A stretch of 50,715 nt of DNA from Bacillus fungorum (GCF_002746455.1 NZ_NWUW01000028.1:1-50715), one strand, 5' to 3'; numbered from the stretch's first letter, positions 25,628 to 33,623 are shown. A program made the numbers and translations. The notes: generated by a model not told the origin, from the letters alone.

Positions 25628-26607
25628 TTTAAGGTCACCTCGTCCTCTTGCTCCCAGCCTACGTATACATTATCTCCAATGCTCCACTGCGTTGCTTCTT
25701 CAGCAGTTTGATATGCCATTAGTAATTCTGATGTTTTCTCGTCACGTACATACAGCTTTTCCATATTTCCAACAAACTCAATGTCTTCAATATGTCCAAG
25801 ATGGTATTCTTTTAAAATCGGCTCTTCAACTGAACGCACATTTACATTTTCAGGGCGAATTGCTACATAGCCTTCCCCGTTTTTCACAATATTATTTTCA
25901 CCGATAAACGTCGCAACGAACAGCGTTTTCGGCTTATTGTAAATTTCTTTCGGCGTTCCGATTTGTTCAATATGTCCTTTATTCATAACAACGATACGAT
26001 CGCTCATGCTCATCGCTTCTTCTTGATCGTGCGTTACGTATATGAACGTAATACCTAAATTACGTTGTAAGTTTTTCAATTCACGTTGCAAGTCTTTTCT
26101 TAACTTAAAGTCTAACGCCCCAAGTGGCTCATCTAGTAATAATACACGCGGGTTATTTACAATCGCTCTCGCAATTGCTACACGCTGCTGCTGTCCACCA
26201 GAAAGCTTTGCAGGTTTACGATTACGGAACTCAAGTAACTGCGTTAAACGCATTGCCTCTTCAGCACGCTCTTTCTGCTCTGCTGCCGGTACTTTCTGCA
26301 TTTTCATACCGAAACAAATATTTTTCTCCACATTCATATGTGGGAATAGCGCATAATGTTGGAACACTAAGTTCATATGACGCTTATATGGTGGCAAATC
26401 GTTAATCTTTTCATCATCTAATAAAAGATTCCCTTTAGTTGGCGTTTCAAATCCTGCGATCATACGAAGTAACGTCGTTTTCCCGCAACCACTCGGTCCT
26501 AAAATTGTTAAAAATTCTCCCTCTTTAATATCTAAAGAAAGAGGTGGGATAATCACTTGACTTCCAAAATGTTTTTCTACTGCTTCAACTTTAATAATCT
26601 TTTTCAT
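25624..26607 (-). CDS. potA: Polyamine ABC transporter ATPase PotA
   Basis: The 327-residue ATPase has Walker A GPSGCGKTT near residues 38-46, the signature LSGGQQQRVAIARAI near 133-147, Walker B VLLLDEPLGALD near 154-165 and a switch histidine in YVTHDQEEA near 188. A C-terminal regulatory domain of about 90 residues follows. The start is uncertain: ATG 26607 gives the usual N-terminus MKKIIKVEAV, while an in-frame TTG at 26619 also has AAGG just upstream. It is the first gene of the operon. A dyad lies about 70 bp upstream. Confidence 0.92.
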   Translation of the reverse strand: MKKIIKVEAVEKHFGSQVIIPPLSLDIKEGEFLTILGPSGCGKTTLLRMIAGFETPTKGNLLLDDEKINDLPPYKRHMNLVFQHYALFPHMNVEKNICFGMKMQKVPAAEQKERAEEAMRLTQLLEFRNRKPAKLSGGQQQRVAIARAIVNNPRVLLLDEPLGALDFKLRKDLQRELKNLQRNLGITFIYVTHDQEEAMSMSDRIVVMNKGHIEQIGTPKEIYNKPKTLFVATFIGENNIVKNGEGYVAIRPENVNVRSVEEPILKEYHLGHIEDIEFVGNMEKLYVRDEKTSELLMAYQTAEEATQWSIGDNVYVGWEQEDEVTLN

Positions 26608-26677
26608 TTTCCCGTCCAATCTACCTTAAATTTTAATTTTTATATTCATGAATAAATATTTATGTTCTATAGACTAT

Positions 26678-26701
26678 TTTTTGTTTCGATCCAAACAAAA
26701 A
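26678..26701. promoter_or_regulatory. Operator-like dyad upstream of potABCD
   Basis: TTTTTGTTT (26678-26686) and AAACAAAAA (26693-26701) are perfect inverted 9-bp arms around a 6-bp CGATCC centre. It lies in the only promoter space of the potABCD operon. The binding protein is unknown. Confidence 0.5.
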
Positions 26702-26781
26702 TGGTTATTTAGCAAGCGTTCACTTCTATTCTTTATGTAGTATGTTTGATTCATTTTCGCACGATACATAATGTCGAACAG

Positions 26782-26807
26782 AAAAACCCCTTCCATTGCG
26801 AAGGGGC
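26782..26807 (-). terminator. Terminator of the aldehyde dehydrogenase gene
   Basis: On the minus strand GCCCCTT pairs with AAGGGGT around an 8-nt loop, followed by TTTTT. Confidence 0.82.
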
Positions 26808-26845
26808 TATTATCATACGGCTACGCCTACTGATAAACACCATCA

Positions 26846-28213
26846 TCATTTTAACAACTTTCGTATGAATTTTAAAGCACTTTTTGTAGAAGAGTAACGA
26901 ATTTTCATATCGAATGCCGTAGATTGGGCTAAAATGCTTTTATAATGTGAAAAAGTCCGAAAACTTTCTTCCCCATGATAACTCCCTAATCCACTACTGC
27001 CGACGCCACCAAAAGGCAAATATGGCGTTGCAAGATGATAGACAACATCATTAATACAGCCTCCGCCATATGAAATATTACTCGTCACTTTCTTTTGTAC
27101 TTCTTTATCTTCAGAAAATACATATAACGCTAACGGCTTTGGATGTTGCTGTATTGTGCCAATTACCTCTTCTATGTTGTCGTATTCTACAATTGGTAAA
27201 ATCGGACCAAAAATTTCATCTTCCATAACCGCATCTTGCCATGTAATGTTCGTTACTACTGTCGGTTCAATATGTAATGTATCTTTCTTATAGTTCCCGC
27301 CAATTACGACTTGACCATCTTGTAAAAATCGACATAATCGTTCAAAATGACGCTCACTCACAATTCGTACGTAATTATCATTATGCAGTGGCTCTTTACC
27401 ATACTGCTCCGCAATTTCGTTTCGCAATGCCTCGATTAATTGTTCTTTCACCGAAGCATGTACATACATATAATCAGGTGCTACACACGTTTGCCCTGCA
27501 TTTAAAAACTTCCCCCACACAATTCGTCTTGCTGTTACGTCTATTTTTGCATCTTTATGTACAATACATGGGCTTTTTCCGCCAAGTTCTAACGTAAGCG
27601 GCGTCAACTGTTTCGCAGCTGCTTCCATGACAACTTTCCCAACGCCCACACTGCCTGTAAAGAAAATATAATCAAAGGGTTCCTTTAACAATTCCGTACT
27701 CTCTTCTACACCACCTTCTACTACCGCTACAAGCTCTTCTTGAAATAATTCCTCTAACATTCTCGTAAGCACTTTTGAAACGTTTGGCGTTAACTCCGAC
27801 GGCTTTAAAACGATTGTATTTCCAGCTGCCAACGCTCCTACAAGTGGTGCAATTGCTAATTGAAACGGATAGTTCCAAGGTGCAATAATAAGCGTCACAC
27901 CGTACGGTTCGGGCACTACTTTTCCCTTTGATCCAAAATGAGTGAGTGCTGTTCGAACATGCTTCGGTTTACTCCACGATGAAATATGCTTCAATTGAAA
28001 GGAAATTTCTTTTAATACATATCCAACTTCCGTTGTAAACGACTCATGAACTGACTTATTTAAATCTAATTTCAACGCCTGAAATATTTCTTCTTCAAAA
28101 CGCTGAATGCCTTTATAAAGCTTCTTCAAATTATTCTTTCTCACTTCTACACTTCTCGTATGGCCATTATAAAAGTATGTTTTTTGTTTATTTACAATAG
28201 AAGAAACACTCAT
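26846..28213 (-). CDS. Aldehyde dehydrogenase family protein (YwdH/fatty-aldehyde type)
   Basis: The 455-residue NAD(P)-dependent enzyme belongs to the short ALDH branch (class 3 like). It has IIAPWNYPFQLAIAPLVGALAAGN near residues 109-132, FTGSVGVGK near 185, the catalytic glutamate in TLELGGKSPCIV near 208 and the catalytic cysteine in NAGQTCVAPDY near 237-247. It oxidises aldehydes to acids. AAGGTGGATGA precedes the ATG. It is a single-gene unit; its nearness to pot genes could suggest polyamine-derived aldehydes, but separate terminators argue against co-expression. Confidence 0.9.
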   Translation of the reverse strand: MSVSSIVNKQKTYFYNGHTRSVEVRKNNLKKLYKGIQRFEEEIFQALKLDLNKSVHESFTTEVGYVLKEISFQLKHISSWSKPKHVRTALTHFGSKGKVVPEPYGVTLIIAPWNYPFQLAIAPLVGALAAGNTIVLKPSELTPNVSKVLTRMLEELFQEELVAVVEGGVEESTELLKEPFDYIFFTGSVGVGKVVMEAAAKQLTPLTLELGGKSPCIVHKDAKIDVTARRIVWGKFLNAGQTCVAPDYMYVHASVKEQLIEALRNEIAEQYGKEPLHNDNYVRIVSERHFERLCRFLQDGQVVIGGNYKKDTLHIEPTVVTNITWQDAVMEDEIFGPILPIVEYDNIEEVIGTIQQHPKPLALYVFSEDKEVQKKVTSNISYGGGCINDVVYHLATPYLPFGGVGSSGLGSYHGEESFRTFSHYKSILAQSTAFDMKIRYSSTKSALKFIRKLLK

Positions 28214-28342
28214 TCATCCACCTTCTCCCACTATTTTCATCCAATTCTTTCATTATTTATATATACTTTTTATGTAACTAATTTTCATTCGTAAAGTTAC
28301 ATTATATATAATTTCTTCTTCTATATAAAATTCATTGCTCAC

Positions 28343-28377
28343 AAAAAACTACCGAAAGAAAATCTCTCGGTAGTTTT
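28343..28377 (-). terminator. Terminator of inhA1
   Basis: AAAACTACCGA and TCGGTAGTTTT flank an A-rich loop, with a T run on the minus strand directly after the inhA1 stop codon. Confidence 0.85.
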
Positions 28378-28383
28378 ACTGTA

Positions 28384-30771
28384 TTAACGATATAAACGAA
28401 CAGCACCTGCAGAATTATCGTCAGCTTGTCCTACAACTTCAAACTTCAGACCAAGATTCGGTAAAATACGTCCTGCATCTGGAATCTGTTGATTAATATA
28501 CTTTTTCGAATCATCAAACTTTGGCACACCTGCTAAGCCATTATACGTATACGTTCCACGCGTTGGAGATACAACTTTCCATGCTGGCGTTTTATCGAAT
28601 GAGAACGCCGCATCAGCGATTTGGAATCGTGTACTACTTTCAATTGTCGGTTTACCATTTAAAGTTCCTACAATTGCTTCTGGATGAGAATCAACTACAC
28701 CAAGGAAACCATGTCCTGGATGTAAACCAACCCAGTTATCTGTGTAAGCTGAGTCTGCATACCATACAACCATACCAGAGTTATATTCTGGACCGCGAGC
28801 AAATTTCAATGCGCTATCTGATCCAGTATGATTTCTCCACTCTACATAGTAGTTATGTTTTTTCTTCTCAGTTCCGTTAGAAACTGCGAAACCATCTAAT
28901 TTAAATTGTGGTGTACCTTCTGCATCATCAGAGAATACTACTTTACCATCTACTGTTAATGAAGCATTATCAAGTAGGAAACCGTTTAATGCTAAACCAC
29001 CGTCTGTAATGTACTCAAATGTTAATTTTACTTTCTTACCTTTGAATTGGCTTAAATCATATGATTTGTCAACCCATTTTCCATTTGTCGAATCTGCATT
29101 TCCACTATTTGCTTTCTCACCAAGTTTTTCAATTAGCGTTTTTTGACCATCTTCTGTTACAGCATGTACTTCAAGGAAATCATACTCTGCTTCGATTTCA
29201 TATAACGATTTGAAATCAAATTTCGCAGTCGTTGCATTCGTTAAATCGAACAGCGGTGTTTCTAACGTTGTATGAAGATTGTCACCTTTTGTGCTGTAGT
29301 AATACTGCTTACCAAATGCTGGAGCAATCGTTTTTATATCTTTATCTGGTAAGTTTACACGAATCATACCTGGTCTTGCTGATTTCGTAACACTTTGGTC
29401 TAAATATGTTGCTAGACCGATACCTTTATTTAATTTCTCGTAATCTACTTCTACGATATTCGCCCAGTTACCACCAATTGTTTTTTGGAAAAACTCTTTA
29501 TTTTGTGGTGAGAAACTCGTTGGCGTTGTTCCTGCAATCTTACCAGCCCAGCTTCCGCCACTCATAACAGACCAAGCTTGAATTGGCTCACCATGACCGG
29601 TATAGTCTGTATCATACTCATCTGGAAGACCTAAATCATGACCATATTCATGCGCGAATACACCAACTGCGCCATCTTCTGGTTCAATTGTGTAGTCGAA
29701 TGCCGCTATCTTTCCGCCCCAATATGGAACTTTCGCTTGTGTACCTTCAATTGGGAATGGTTTTGGTCCAACTGTCCAACGATGTGACCAAATTGCATCG
29801 TCACCTAATTTACCACCGCCCGCTTCTTGTCCAACACCTGCATGAATAATCATTAAGTGATCGATTAAACCGTCCGGTTGCTTTTGATTTCCATCACCAT
29901 TTACATCGTATTGATCGAATTGGTCAAACTCAGATAAATCAATACCACTATCTACAGCTGCTTTTAATGCGTCTTTTACTAAATCACGTGGTCCTTTTGG
30001 TCCTTTATTATCATGACCTGTAGCAGCATCCGCACCGTAATCAGCCGCTTTACCAGGAACTGTTAACCATTTAGTAACCGTTCCGTCTACTGTGTAACTA
30101 CCACCAGATTGCTCTTCGTAATATTGTTTAAACGTTTCGATTTTACTTCCATCCTCTAACGCAAATGGTTCATCACCGAACAACATTTTTTCATAATGTT
30201 GTTTATTGAAATCTTCTGAATACATATAACCAGGTTCTTTATCGATATTGTTATGTTTAAAGTCAGCGTACTCTACAAGTAAAACGAGTACTTTATCTTT
30301 ACGAACTTCACCGTTATATTCTTTTTGCTTTGCTGGAGATGTTGGTACTTTACCATTTAGACCACCTTTAACTGGCCCTGTCGCTGCAGGTGTTCCTGTT
30401 GCAGGTTTATCTAACTTTTCTTTCGTATCTGCTTTTGCATCTTTCACTTTCTTTAAAAAGTCAGATGCTTCTTTCGTAAGCGGGTCCCCATTTGTTACTT
30501 CTTTCCCAGGATTTTCACCCTTTTTGTTCTCTACATACTTTTCGACAGCTTTCTTTGTTTCTGTCTCTGAAGCCTTCGAATCAATTACCCCACGTTTTTT
30601 TAGCGCATCTGCTAAACGTTCTTCCGGAATTAAATGATCATCAACTGGGCTCGTAGCTGTCTTATTCACAGGCGTTTCAGCATATGCAGATTGAGTACCA
30701 GCTCCGAACGAAAGGCCTAGTACAGCTGTCAAAGCGATTGATGATAAAACTTTGAACGGTTTCTTGTTCAT
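28384..30771 (-). CDS. inhA1: Immune inhibitor A metalloprotease InhA1 (peptidase M6)
   Basis: The 795-residue secreted zinc protease degrades host antimicrobial peptides and matrix proteins and is found on B. cereus-group exosporium. It has a signal peptide (1-31, ending SAYA), a propeptide, a catalytic domain with the zinc motif HEYGHDLGLPDEYD near residues 371-384, and C-terminal jelly-roll-like domains (ETPLFDLTNATTAKFDF and GLALNGFLLDNASLTVDG near 605). Length and the position divergent from sinI identify the InhA1 paralogue rather than InhA2 or InhA3. GGGGAGGAAAT precedes the ATG. SinR control is reported in the group, but no consensus SinR dyad is seen in its promoter region. Confidence 0.94.
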   Translation of the reverse strand: MNKKPFKVLSSIALTAVLGLSFGAGTQSAYAETPVNKTATSPVDDHLIPEERLADALKKRGVIDSKASETETKKAVEKYVENKKGENPGKEVTNGDPLTKEASDFLKKVKDAKADTKEKLDKPATGTPAATGPVKGGLNGKVPTSPAKQKEYNGEVRKDKVLVLLVEYADFKHNNIDKEPGYMYSEDFNKQHYEKMLFGDEPFALEDGSKIETFKQYYEEQSGGSYTVDGTVTKWLTVPGKAADYGADAATGHDNKGPKGPRDLVKDALKAAVDSGIDLSEFDQFDQYDVNGDGNQKQPDGLIDHLMIIHAGVGQEAGGGKLGDDAIWSHRWTVGPKPFPIEGTQAKVPYWGGKIAAFDYTIEPEDGAVGVFAHEYGHDLGLPDEYDTDYTGHGEPIQAWSVMSGGSWAGKIAGTTPTSFSPQNKEFFQKTIGGNWANIVEVDYEKLNKGIGLATYLDQSVTKSARPGMIRVNLPDKDIKTIAPAFGKQYYYSTKGDNLHTTLETPLFDLTNATTAKFDFKSLYEIEAEYDFLEVHAVTEDGQKTLIEKLGEKANSGNADSTNGKWVDKSYDLSQFKGKKVKLTFEYITDGGLALNGFLLDNASLTVDGKVVFSDDAEGTPQFKLDGFAVSNGTEKKKHNYYVEWRNHTGSDSALKFARGPEYNSGMVVWYADSAYTDNWVGLHPGHGFLGVVDSHPEAIVGTLNGKPTIESSTRFQIADAAFSFDKTPAWKVVSPTRGTYTYNGLAGVPKFDDSKKYINQQIPDAGRILPNLGLKFEVVGQADDNSAGAVRLYR

Positions 30772-30809
30772 CCCTTATTTCCTCCCCTAATAAATAATAT
30801 GTATTACAA

Positions 30810-30833
30810 ATTGAATTTTATTAAAAATTCAAT
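30810..30833 (-). repeat. Perfect hairpin in the inhA1 5' leader
   Basis: ATTGAATTTT (30810-30819) and AAAATTCAAT (30824-30833) are perfect inverted arms with a 4-nt loop, about 40 nt before the inhA1 start codon. Confidence 0.6.
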
Positions 30834-30927
30834 ATTTTTTCAATATTTAGTCATATTATGTAATGTTTTTAATATATTTGTAAAAATTCCATAGTTTGCA
30901 TACGAATATATCACAATTCAACAATGT

Positions 30928-30959
30928 TTTCTGAAAATATTGAAAATATTTGTCAGAAA
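30928..30959. repeat. Long dyad between inhA1 and sinI
   Basis: TTTCTGAAAATATT (30928-30941) and its inverted copy at 30945-30959 differ only by one extra base, around a 3-nt centre. It lies midway in the divergent promoter region. It could be an operator or a hairpin; no T run makes a terminator unlikely. Confidence 0.5.
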
Positions 30960-31114
30960 CTTTATAATCGCCATAGAGGGAATTTAATGGGGATTTTATC
31001 TTTGTTTTATCTATAAAATATTTGATAATTCACTACATAAAAATACAAAATCCGATTGCATTATCACGTATTCTGTAGCAGCAGTTATGACCGATAATTA
31101 GGGAGGAATTACAT

Positions 31115-31249
31115 TTGTACAAAGATAAGACTGACGCATTGGATCAAGAATGGATTGATTTAATACTTGAAGCTCTAGACGCTGGTATCGCCCTGCAAGA
31201 TATCGAACATTTTTTCCAACGTACGAAACCATCAAGCCAGGCTCAATAG
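31115..31249 (+). CDS. sinI: SinI, antagonist of the biofilm repressor SinR
   Basis: This 44-residue protein binds SinR and blocks its DNA binding, switching on matrix genes. The translation contains LDQEWIDLILEALDAGIALQD (residues 9-29, here split: LDQEWIDLILEAL then DAGIALQD), the helical SinR-binding segment. The start is TTG at 31115 with GGGAGG (31101-31106) spaced 8 nt upstream. It lies 79 bp before sinR in the same orientation. Its small size and TTG start make it easy to miss in automated annotation. In B. subtilis sinI is driven by Spo0A-P; no perfect 0A box is evident here. Confidence 0.92.
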   Translation: MYKDKTDALDQEWIDLILEALDAGIALQDIEHFFQRTKPSSQAQ

Positions 31250-31253
31250 GTTT

Positions 31254-31282
31254 GTTCTTTTTAGCGAAGTTTATGTTATAAT
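31254..31282 (+). promoter_or_regulatory. sinR promoter with a GTTCTTT half-site
   Basis: An extended -10 element TGTTATAAT (31274-31282) lies between sinI and sinR. A single SinR-like half-site GTTCTTT (31254-31260) sits about where the -35 box should be. This suggests that sinR has its own promoter, possibly self-regulated. Confidence 0.5.
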
Positions 31283-31328
31283 AATGACATCATAAGAAGA
31301 CGACATATTGATAGAAAGGTGCGCAAAT

Positions 31329-31652
31329 ATGATTGGAGAACGTATAAAACGCCTGCGTTTACAAAAAGGTATTTCATTAACTGAACTTGCCGAAAAAGCC
31401 GGTGTTGCTAAATCTTACATTAGTTCTATAGAACGAAATTTACAAAAAAACCCTTCCATTCAGTTTCTTGAAAAGATCGCAGCAGTTCTACAAATTCCAG
31501 TTGATACTTTACTTCATGATGAAACAACAAAGGAAACTAACCTAGACTCCGAATGGACACAACTCGTTAAAGATGCGATGAGCTCTGGCGTCTCCAAAGA
31601 ACAATTTCGTGAATTTCTTGAATTTACAAAATGGAAGCAAGATCAAAAATAA
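31329..31652 (+). CDS. sinR: SinR, master repressor of biofilm matrix genes
   Basis: The 107-residue repressor has an N-terminal XRE helix-turn-helix (GISLTELAEKAGVAKSYISS near residues 14-33). Its C-terminal domain (DSEWTQLVKDAMSSGVSKEQF near 76-96) is similar to SinI and mediates tetramer formation and SinI binding. ATG 31329 is chosen over an in-frame upstream start at 31308, because AGAAAGGTG (31312-31320) lies before it and homologues begin MIGERIKRLR. It should repress sipW-tasA, the DUF4047 gene and calY through the operators listed below. Confidence 0.95.
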   Translation: MIGERIKRLRLQKGISLTELAEKAGVAKSYISSIERNLQKNPSIQFLEKIAAVLQIPVDTLLHDETTKETNLDSEWTQLVKDAMSSGVSKEQFREFLEFTKWKQDQK

Positions 31653-31660
31653 TAAATAGA

Positions 31661-31693
31661 AAGAAGTGCTTACAATCGGCACTTCTTTTTTCT
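31661..31693 (+). terminator. Terminator of sinR
   Basis: AAGAAGTGC pairs with GCACTTCTT, followed by a T run. Confidence 0.87.
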
Positions 31694-31697
31694 TTAT

Positions 31698-31727
31698 AAA
31701 AAAAAGCGGGGGATACCCGCTTTTTTT
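31698..31727. terminator. Terminator of calY
   Basis: AAAAAAAGCGGG pairs with CCCGCTTTTTTT around a 5-nt loop. It is symmetric and placed just after the calY stop codon. Confidence 0.87.
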
Positions 31728-31732
31728 ATTTA

Positions 31733-32326
31733 TTATCTTTCTTCGCCATCTGCTTGATGAGCGTTGAATGTCCATTCTAAGTTTAATGAATCACCTTGGA
31801 ATTTATTTTGATCTTCTTGATTATCTGTGAATTCAAATTGTACCCATAAATAGTCCTCTGTACCAGCATCTAAGCCACCGTTTTCTCCCCACTCAGGAGC
31901 AAAGATTGCTTTAGCTAAAACATCTGGCTTTTCATTTTGTAACTTAGCTAATGTTGTTTCATATACAGGCTCACTTTGTTTATCCCAATTCCAAATGAAT
32001 TTCACCTTAATATGCTCACCAAAGTCTACACCAGCATTATCACCTTTTGCATCTTTCACAGTATACTTTGTTGCTAATTGGACATCTTTAATTGCTATCG
32101 TACCACTGTTCTTTAATAAGAATTCTTTCTTAACAGAATCCCCTGGTTTTAAATCTTTAATATCTACAAGCGTTTTAGGGTCTAATGTAAGATCTAACGT
32201 CCCAGCTGCAAATGTATTGTTCGATACTTCTTTATCGCTAAAGTAAGCGAATGTTCCTCCACCAATTAAAGATAACCCCAATGCTGCTGATGCAACTCCC
32301 ATACCTAATTTCTTTTTCAGACTCAC
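31733..32326 (-). CDS. calY: Camelysin CalY, TasA-family biofilm fibre protein
   Basis: The 197-residue exported protein is annotated as peptidase M73 camelysin but acts as a TasA-like fibre subunit in B. cereus. The signal peptide is followed by GGGTFAYFSDKEVSNNTF (near residues 24-41), the SipW cleavage region. The rest is a beta-rich TasA jelly roll (TLDLTLDPKTLVDIKDLKPG near 45-64). The start is GTG at 32326, because GGGGG lies 7-8 nt upstream; an in-frame TTG at 32332 is too close. It has its own SinR-controlled promoter and a structured 5' leader. The first 45 residues are nearly identical to TasA. Confidence 0.93.
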   Translation of the reverse strand: MSLKKKLGMGVASAALGLSLIGGGTFAYFSDKEVSNNTFAAGTLDLTLDPKTLVDIKDLKPGDSVKKEFLLKNSGTIAIKDVQLATKYTVKDAKGDNAGVDFGEHIKVKFIWNWDKQSEPVYETTLAKLQNEKPDVLAKAIFAPEWGENGGLDAGTEDYLWVQFEFTDNQEDQNKFQGDSLNLEWTFNAHQADGEER

Positions 32327-32366
32327 AATCAATTCCCCCTAGCTGTTTTTTATATTTTTTATTGCT

Positions 32367-32416
32367 ATCTCTTATTTAAAATAAGAGATGTAGCTAAAGC
32401 TATATTAGCTTAGCTA
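32367..32416 (-). repeat. Two consecutive hairpins in the calY 5' leader
   Basis: ATCTCTTATTT (32367-32377) and AAATAAGAGAT (32379-32389) are perfect 11-bp arms. Immediately upstream in the transcript TAGCTAAAGCT (32391-32401) and AGCTTAGCTA (32407-32416) form a second stem with one bulged base. Both lie between the promoter and the calY ribosome site. Confidence 0.65.
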
Positions 32417-32422
32417 ATATTT

Positions 32423-32438
32423 GTTCTTTTTTAAAAAC
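32423..32438. promoter_or_regulatory. SinR-type operator of calY (one-base variant)
   Basis: GTTCTT-TTTT-AAAAAC differs at one position from a perfect GTTCTT-N4-AAGAAC dyad. It lies 9 bp downstream of the calY -10 box. Confidence 0.65.
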
Positions 32439-32447
32439 CTTAAGTTC

Positions 32448-32477
32448 ATTATAACGAACGTGACTATATAAATACAA
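32448..32477 (-). promoter_or_regulatory. SigA promoter of calY
   Basis: On the minus strand the -35 box TTGTAT (32472-32477) and the -10 box TATAAT (32448-32453) are spaced by 18 bp. The -10 box is embedded in a second imperfect dyad GTTCAT-TATA-ACGAAC (32444-32459). Confidence 0.65.
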
Positions 32478-32727
32478 CACATATTTATTAATATTTTCAG
32501 TTATTTTTATTTCTCAATATTATTCTGAATTTTCGGCAAATTTTTGAGGAATAGAGAAAAAATTTGTTGTTTTTTTGACCTATCCCCCACTAATTAGTAG
32601 CCTTCATCCATCTAACTACCTCTAAGTGGCTAAATAAAATAAGAAGGACACGAAAAATAGGCGAGTGATAGTGCTCTCTCACCTATCTGTTTTATAATCC
32701 CTATCTACTTTGGAGTATTACTATAAT

Positions 32728-33462
32728 TTACTTGCTATCTTTATTTTTCTGTTCTTCTTGTTTTTTACTTTCTTCTAGCTTTTTCGCTTCCTCTTGTTTC
32801 TTCTTCTCTTCTAGTTTTTTCGCTTCTTCTTGTTTCTTCTCTTCTAGTTTTTTCGCTTCCTCTTGTTTCTTCTTCTCTTCTAATTCCTTTTGTTTCTCAG
32901 CCTCACTCACTTGTTTTGCTGTTTCATCTACTAGTAACTTCTCAAAATCTTGAATTTGTTTATCAATCACCTGTAAATTAACTTCTTTATCAACATACTC
33001 ACAGTTTTCTTTCACTATATGAAAACCAGCATTCACATACGAGAATACTTGCTTATTCGATTCAGTTCCATTTCCTTTTAACTCTTCTTGTACTTGATTA
33101 TAAGGTTCTTCTATTGATTTATATACTTTTTGTAACGATTCTCTCTCAGTAGCTATTTTCTCTCGCCCTTGCTTCCATATAACAAGCGCCTGTTCTAACT
33201 CTTGAGCGGAGCTAACAGTTAATTTTGATTTCATCCCTTCATACTCATGCAAAATAACTTCCTTATGCTGCTTAGCTTGTTCTATTAATTGATCAACTGT
33301 TTTCGGAAAAATACTTGCTGTAGAAATAGTGGCCTCTACTTTCGTTTCATGAATGAAAGCTGCTTCTGTATAAGTCATCATTTGAGAGCCTAAATAAAAA
33401 GTAATAGAACACAAACATGGCAATATAAGCATCTTTTTGAATTTACGAGGTTGCTTCAGCAT
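32728..33462 (-). CDS. DUF4047-type exported protein of the biofilm locus (BC1280-like)
   Basis: The 244-residue protein has a signal peptide (residues 1-34) and a following segment TEAAFIHETKVEATISTA that resembles the SipW-processed junction of TasA and CalY. A helical middle part follows. The last 50 residues are a charged low-complexity tail with three copies of EEKKKQEEAKKL. It occupies the place of BC1280 in B. cereus ATCC 14579, a protein reported to contribute to biofilm structure. AGGAGAGATTAAA precedes the ATG. A perfect SinR operator and a separate -10 box show it is its own transcription unit. I do not know its biochemical role. Confidence 0.82.
   Translation of the reverse strand: MLKQPRKFKKMLILPCLCSITFYLGSQMMTYTEAAFIHETKVEATISTASIFPKTVDQLIEQAKQHKEVILHEYEGMKSKLTVSSAQELEQALVIWKQGREKIATERESLQKVYKSIEEPYNQVQEELKGNGTESNKQVFSYVNAGFHIVKENCEYVDKEVNLQVIDKQIQDFEKLLVDETAKQVSEAEKQKELEEKKKQEEAKKLEEKKQEEAKKLEEKKKQEEAKKLEESKKQEEQKNKDSK
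32749..32880. repeat. Tandem 36/33-bp repeats in the DUF4047 gene
   Basis: Three copies of a 12-residue unit EEKKKQEEAKKL, the middle one lacking a lysine (33 bp), are followed by a partial fourth unit EESKKQEEQ. All units keep the reading frame. Confidence 0.8.
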
Positions 33463-33487
33463 TTTAATCTCTCCTATCGAACAACTT

Positions 33488-33503
33488 GTTCTTTATCAAG
33501 AAC
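33488..33503. promoter_or_regulatory. SinR operator of the DUF4047 gene
   Basis: GTTCTT-TATC-AAGAAC is a perfect inverted repeat of the SinR half-site. It lies 9 bp downstream of the -10 box TATAAT (minus strand, 33513-33518) and 25 bp upstream of the start codon. Confidence 0.78.
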
Positions 33504-33579
33504 TATATCTTTATTATAATAAAGTGAATTACAAAATGATATAAAAATTATCTTTCTTTTTACATTTCGCTTTTAGCAG

Positions 33580-33613
33580 AAAAAGAGACTATCACTTTCG
33601 ATAGTCTCTTTTT
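33580..33613 (-). terminator. Terminator of sipW-tasA
   Basis: AAAAAGAGACTAT pairs perfectly with ATAGTCTCTTTTT around an 8-nt loop. Confidence 0.88.
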
Positions 33614-33623
33614 GTTGTCCTTA

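Larger units (their letters stand above)
30772..31114. other. inhA1-sinI divergent regulatory region
   Basis: This 343-bp AT-rich region must hold both promoters. It contains a hairpin in the inhA1 leader (30810-30833) and a long dyad in its middle (30928-30959), listed separately. I see no GTTCTT-N4-AAGAAC SinR operator and no perfect Spo0A box. Confidence 0.6.

Noticed and set aside
26846..28213. Aldehyde dehydrogenase as part of the pot operon
   Set aside because: A terminator and a separate promoter region lie between it and potA.
30949..30959. Possible Spo0A box (TTTGTCAGAAA) upstream of sinI
   Set aside because: It does not match the core TGTCGAA; the bases are explained by the dyad.
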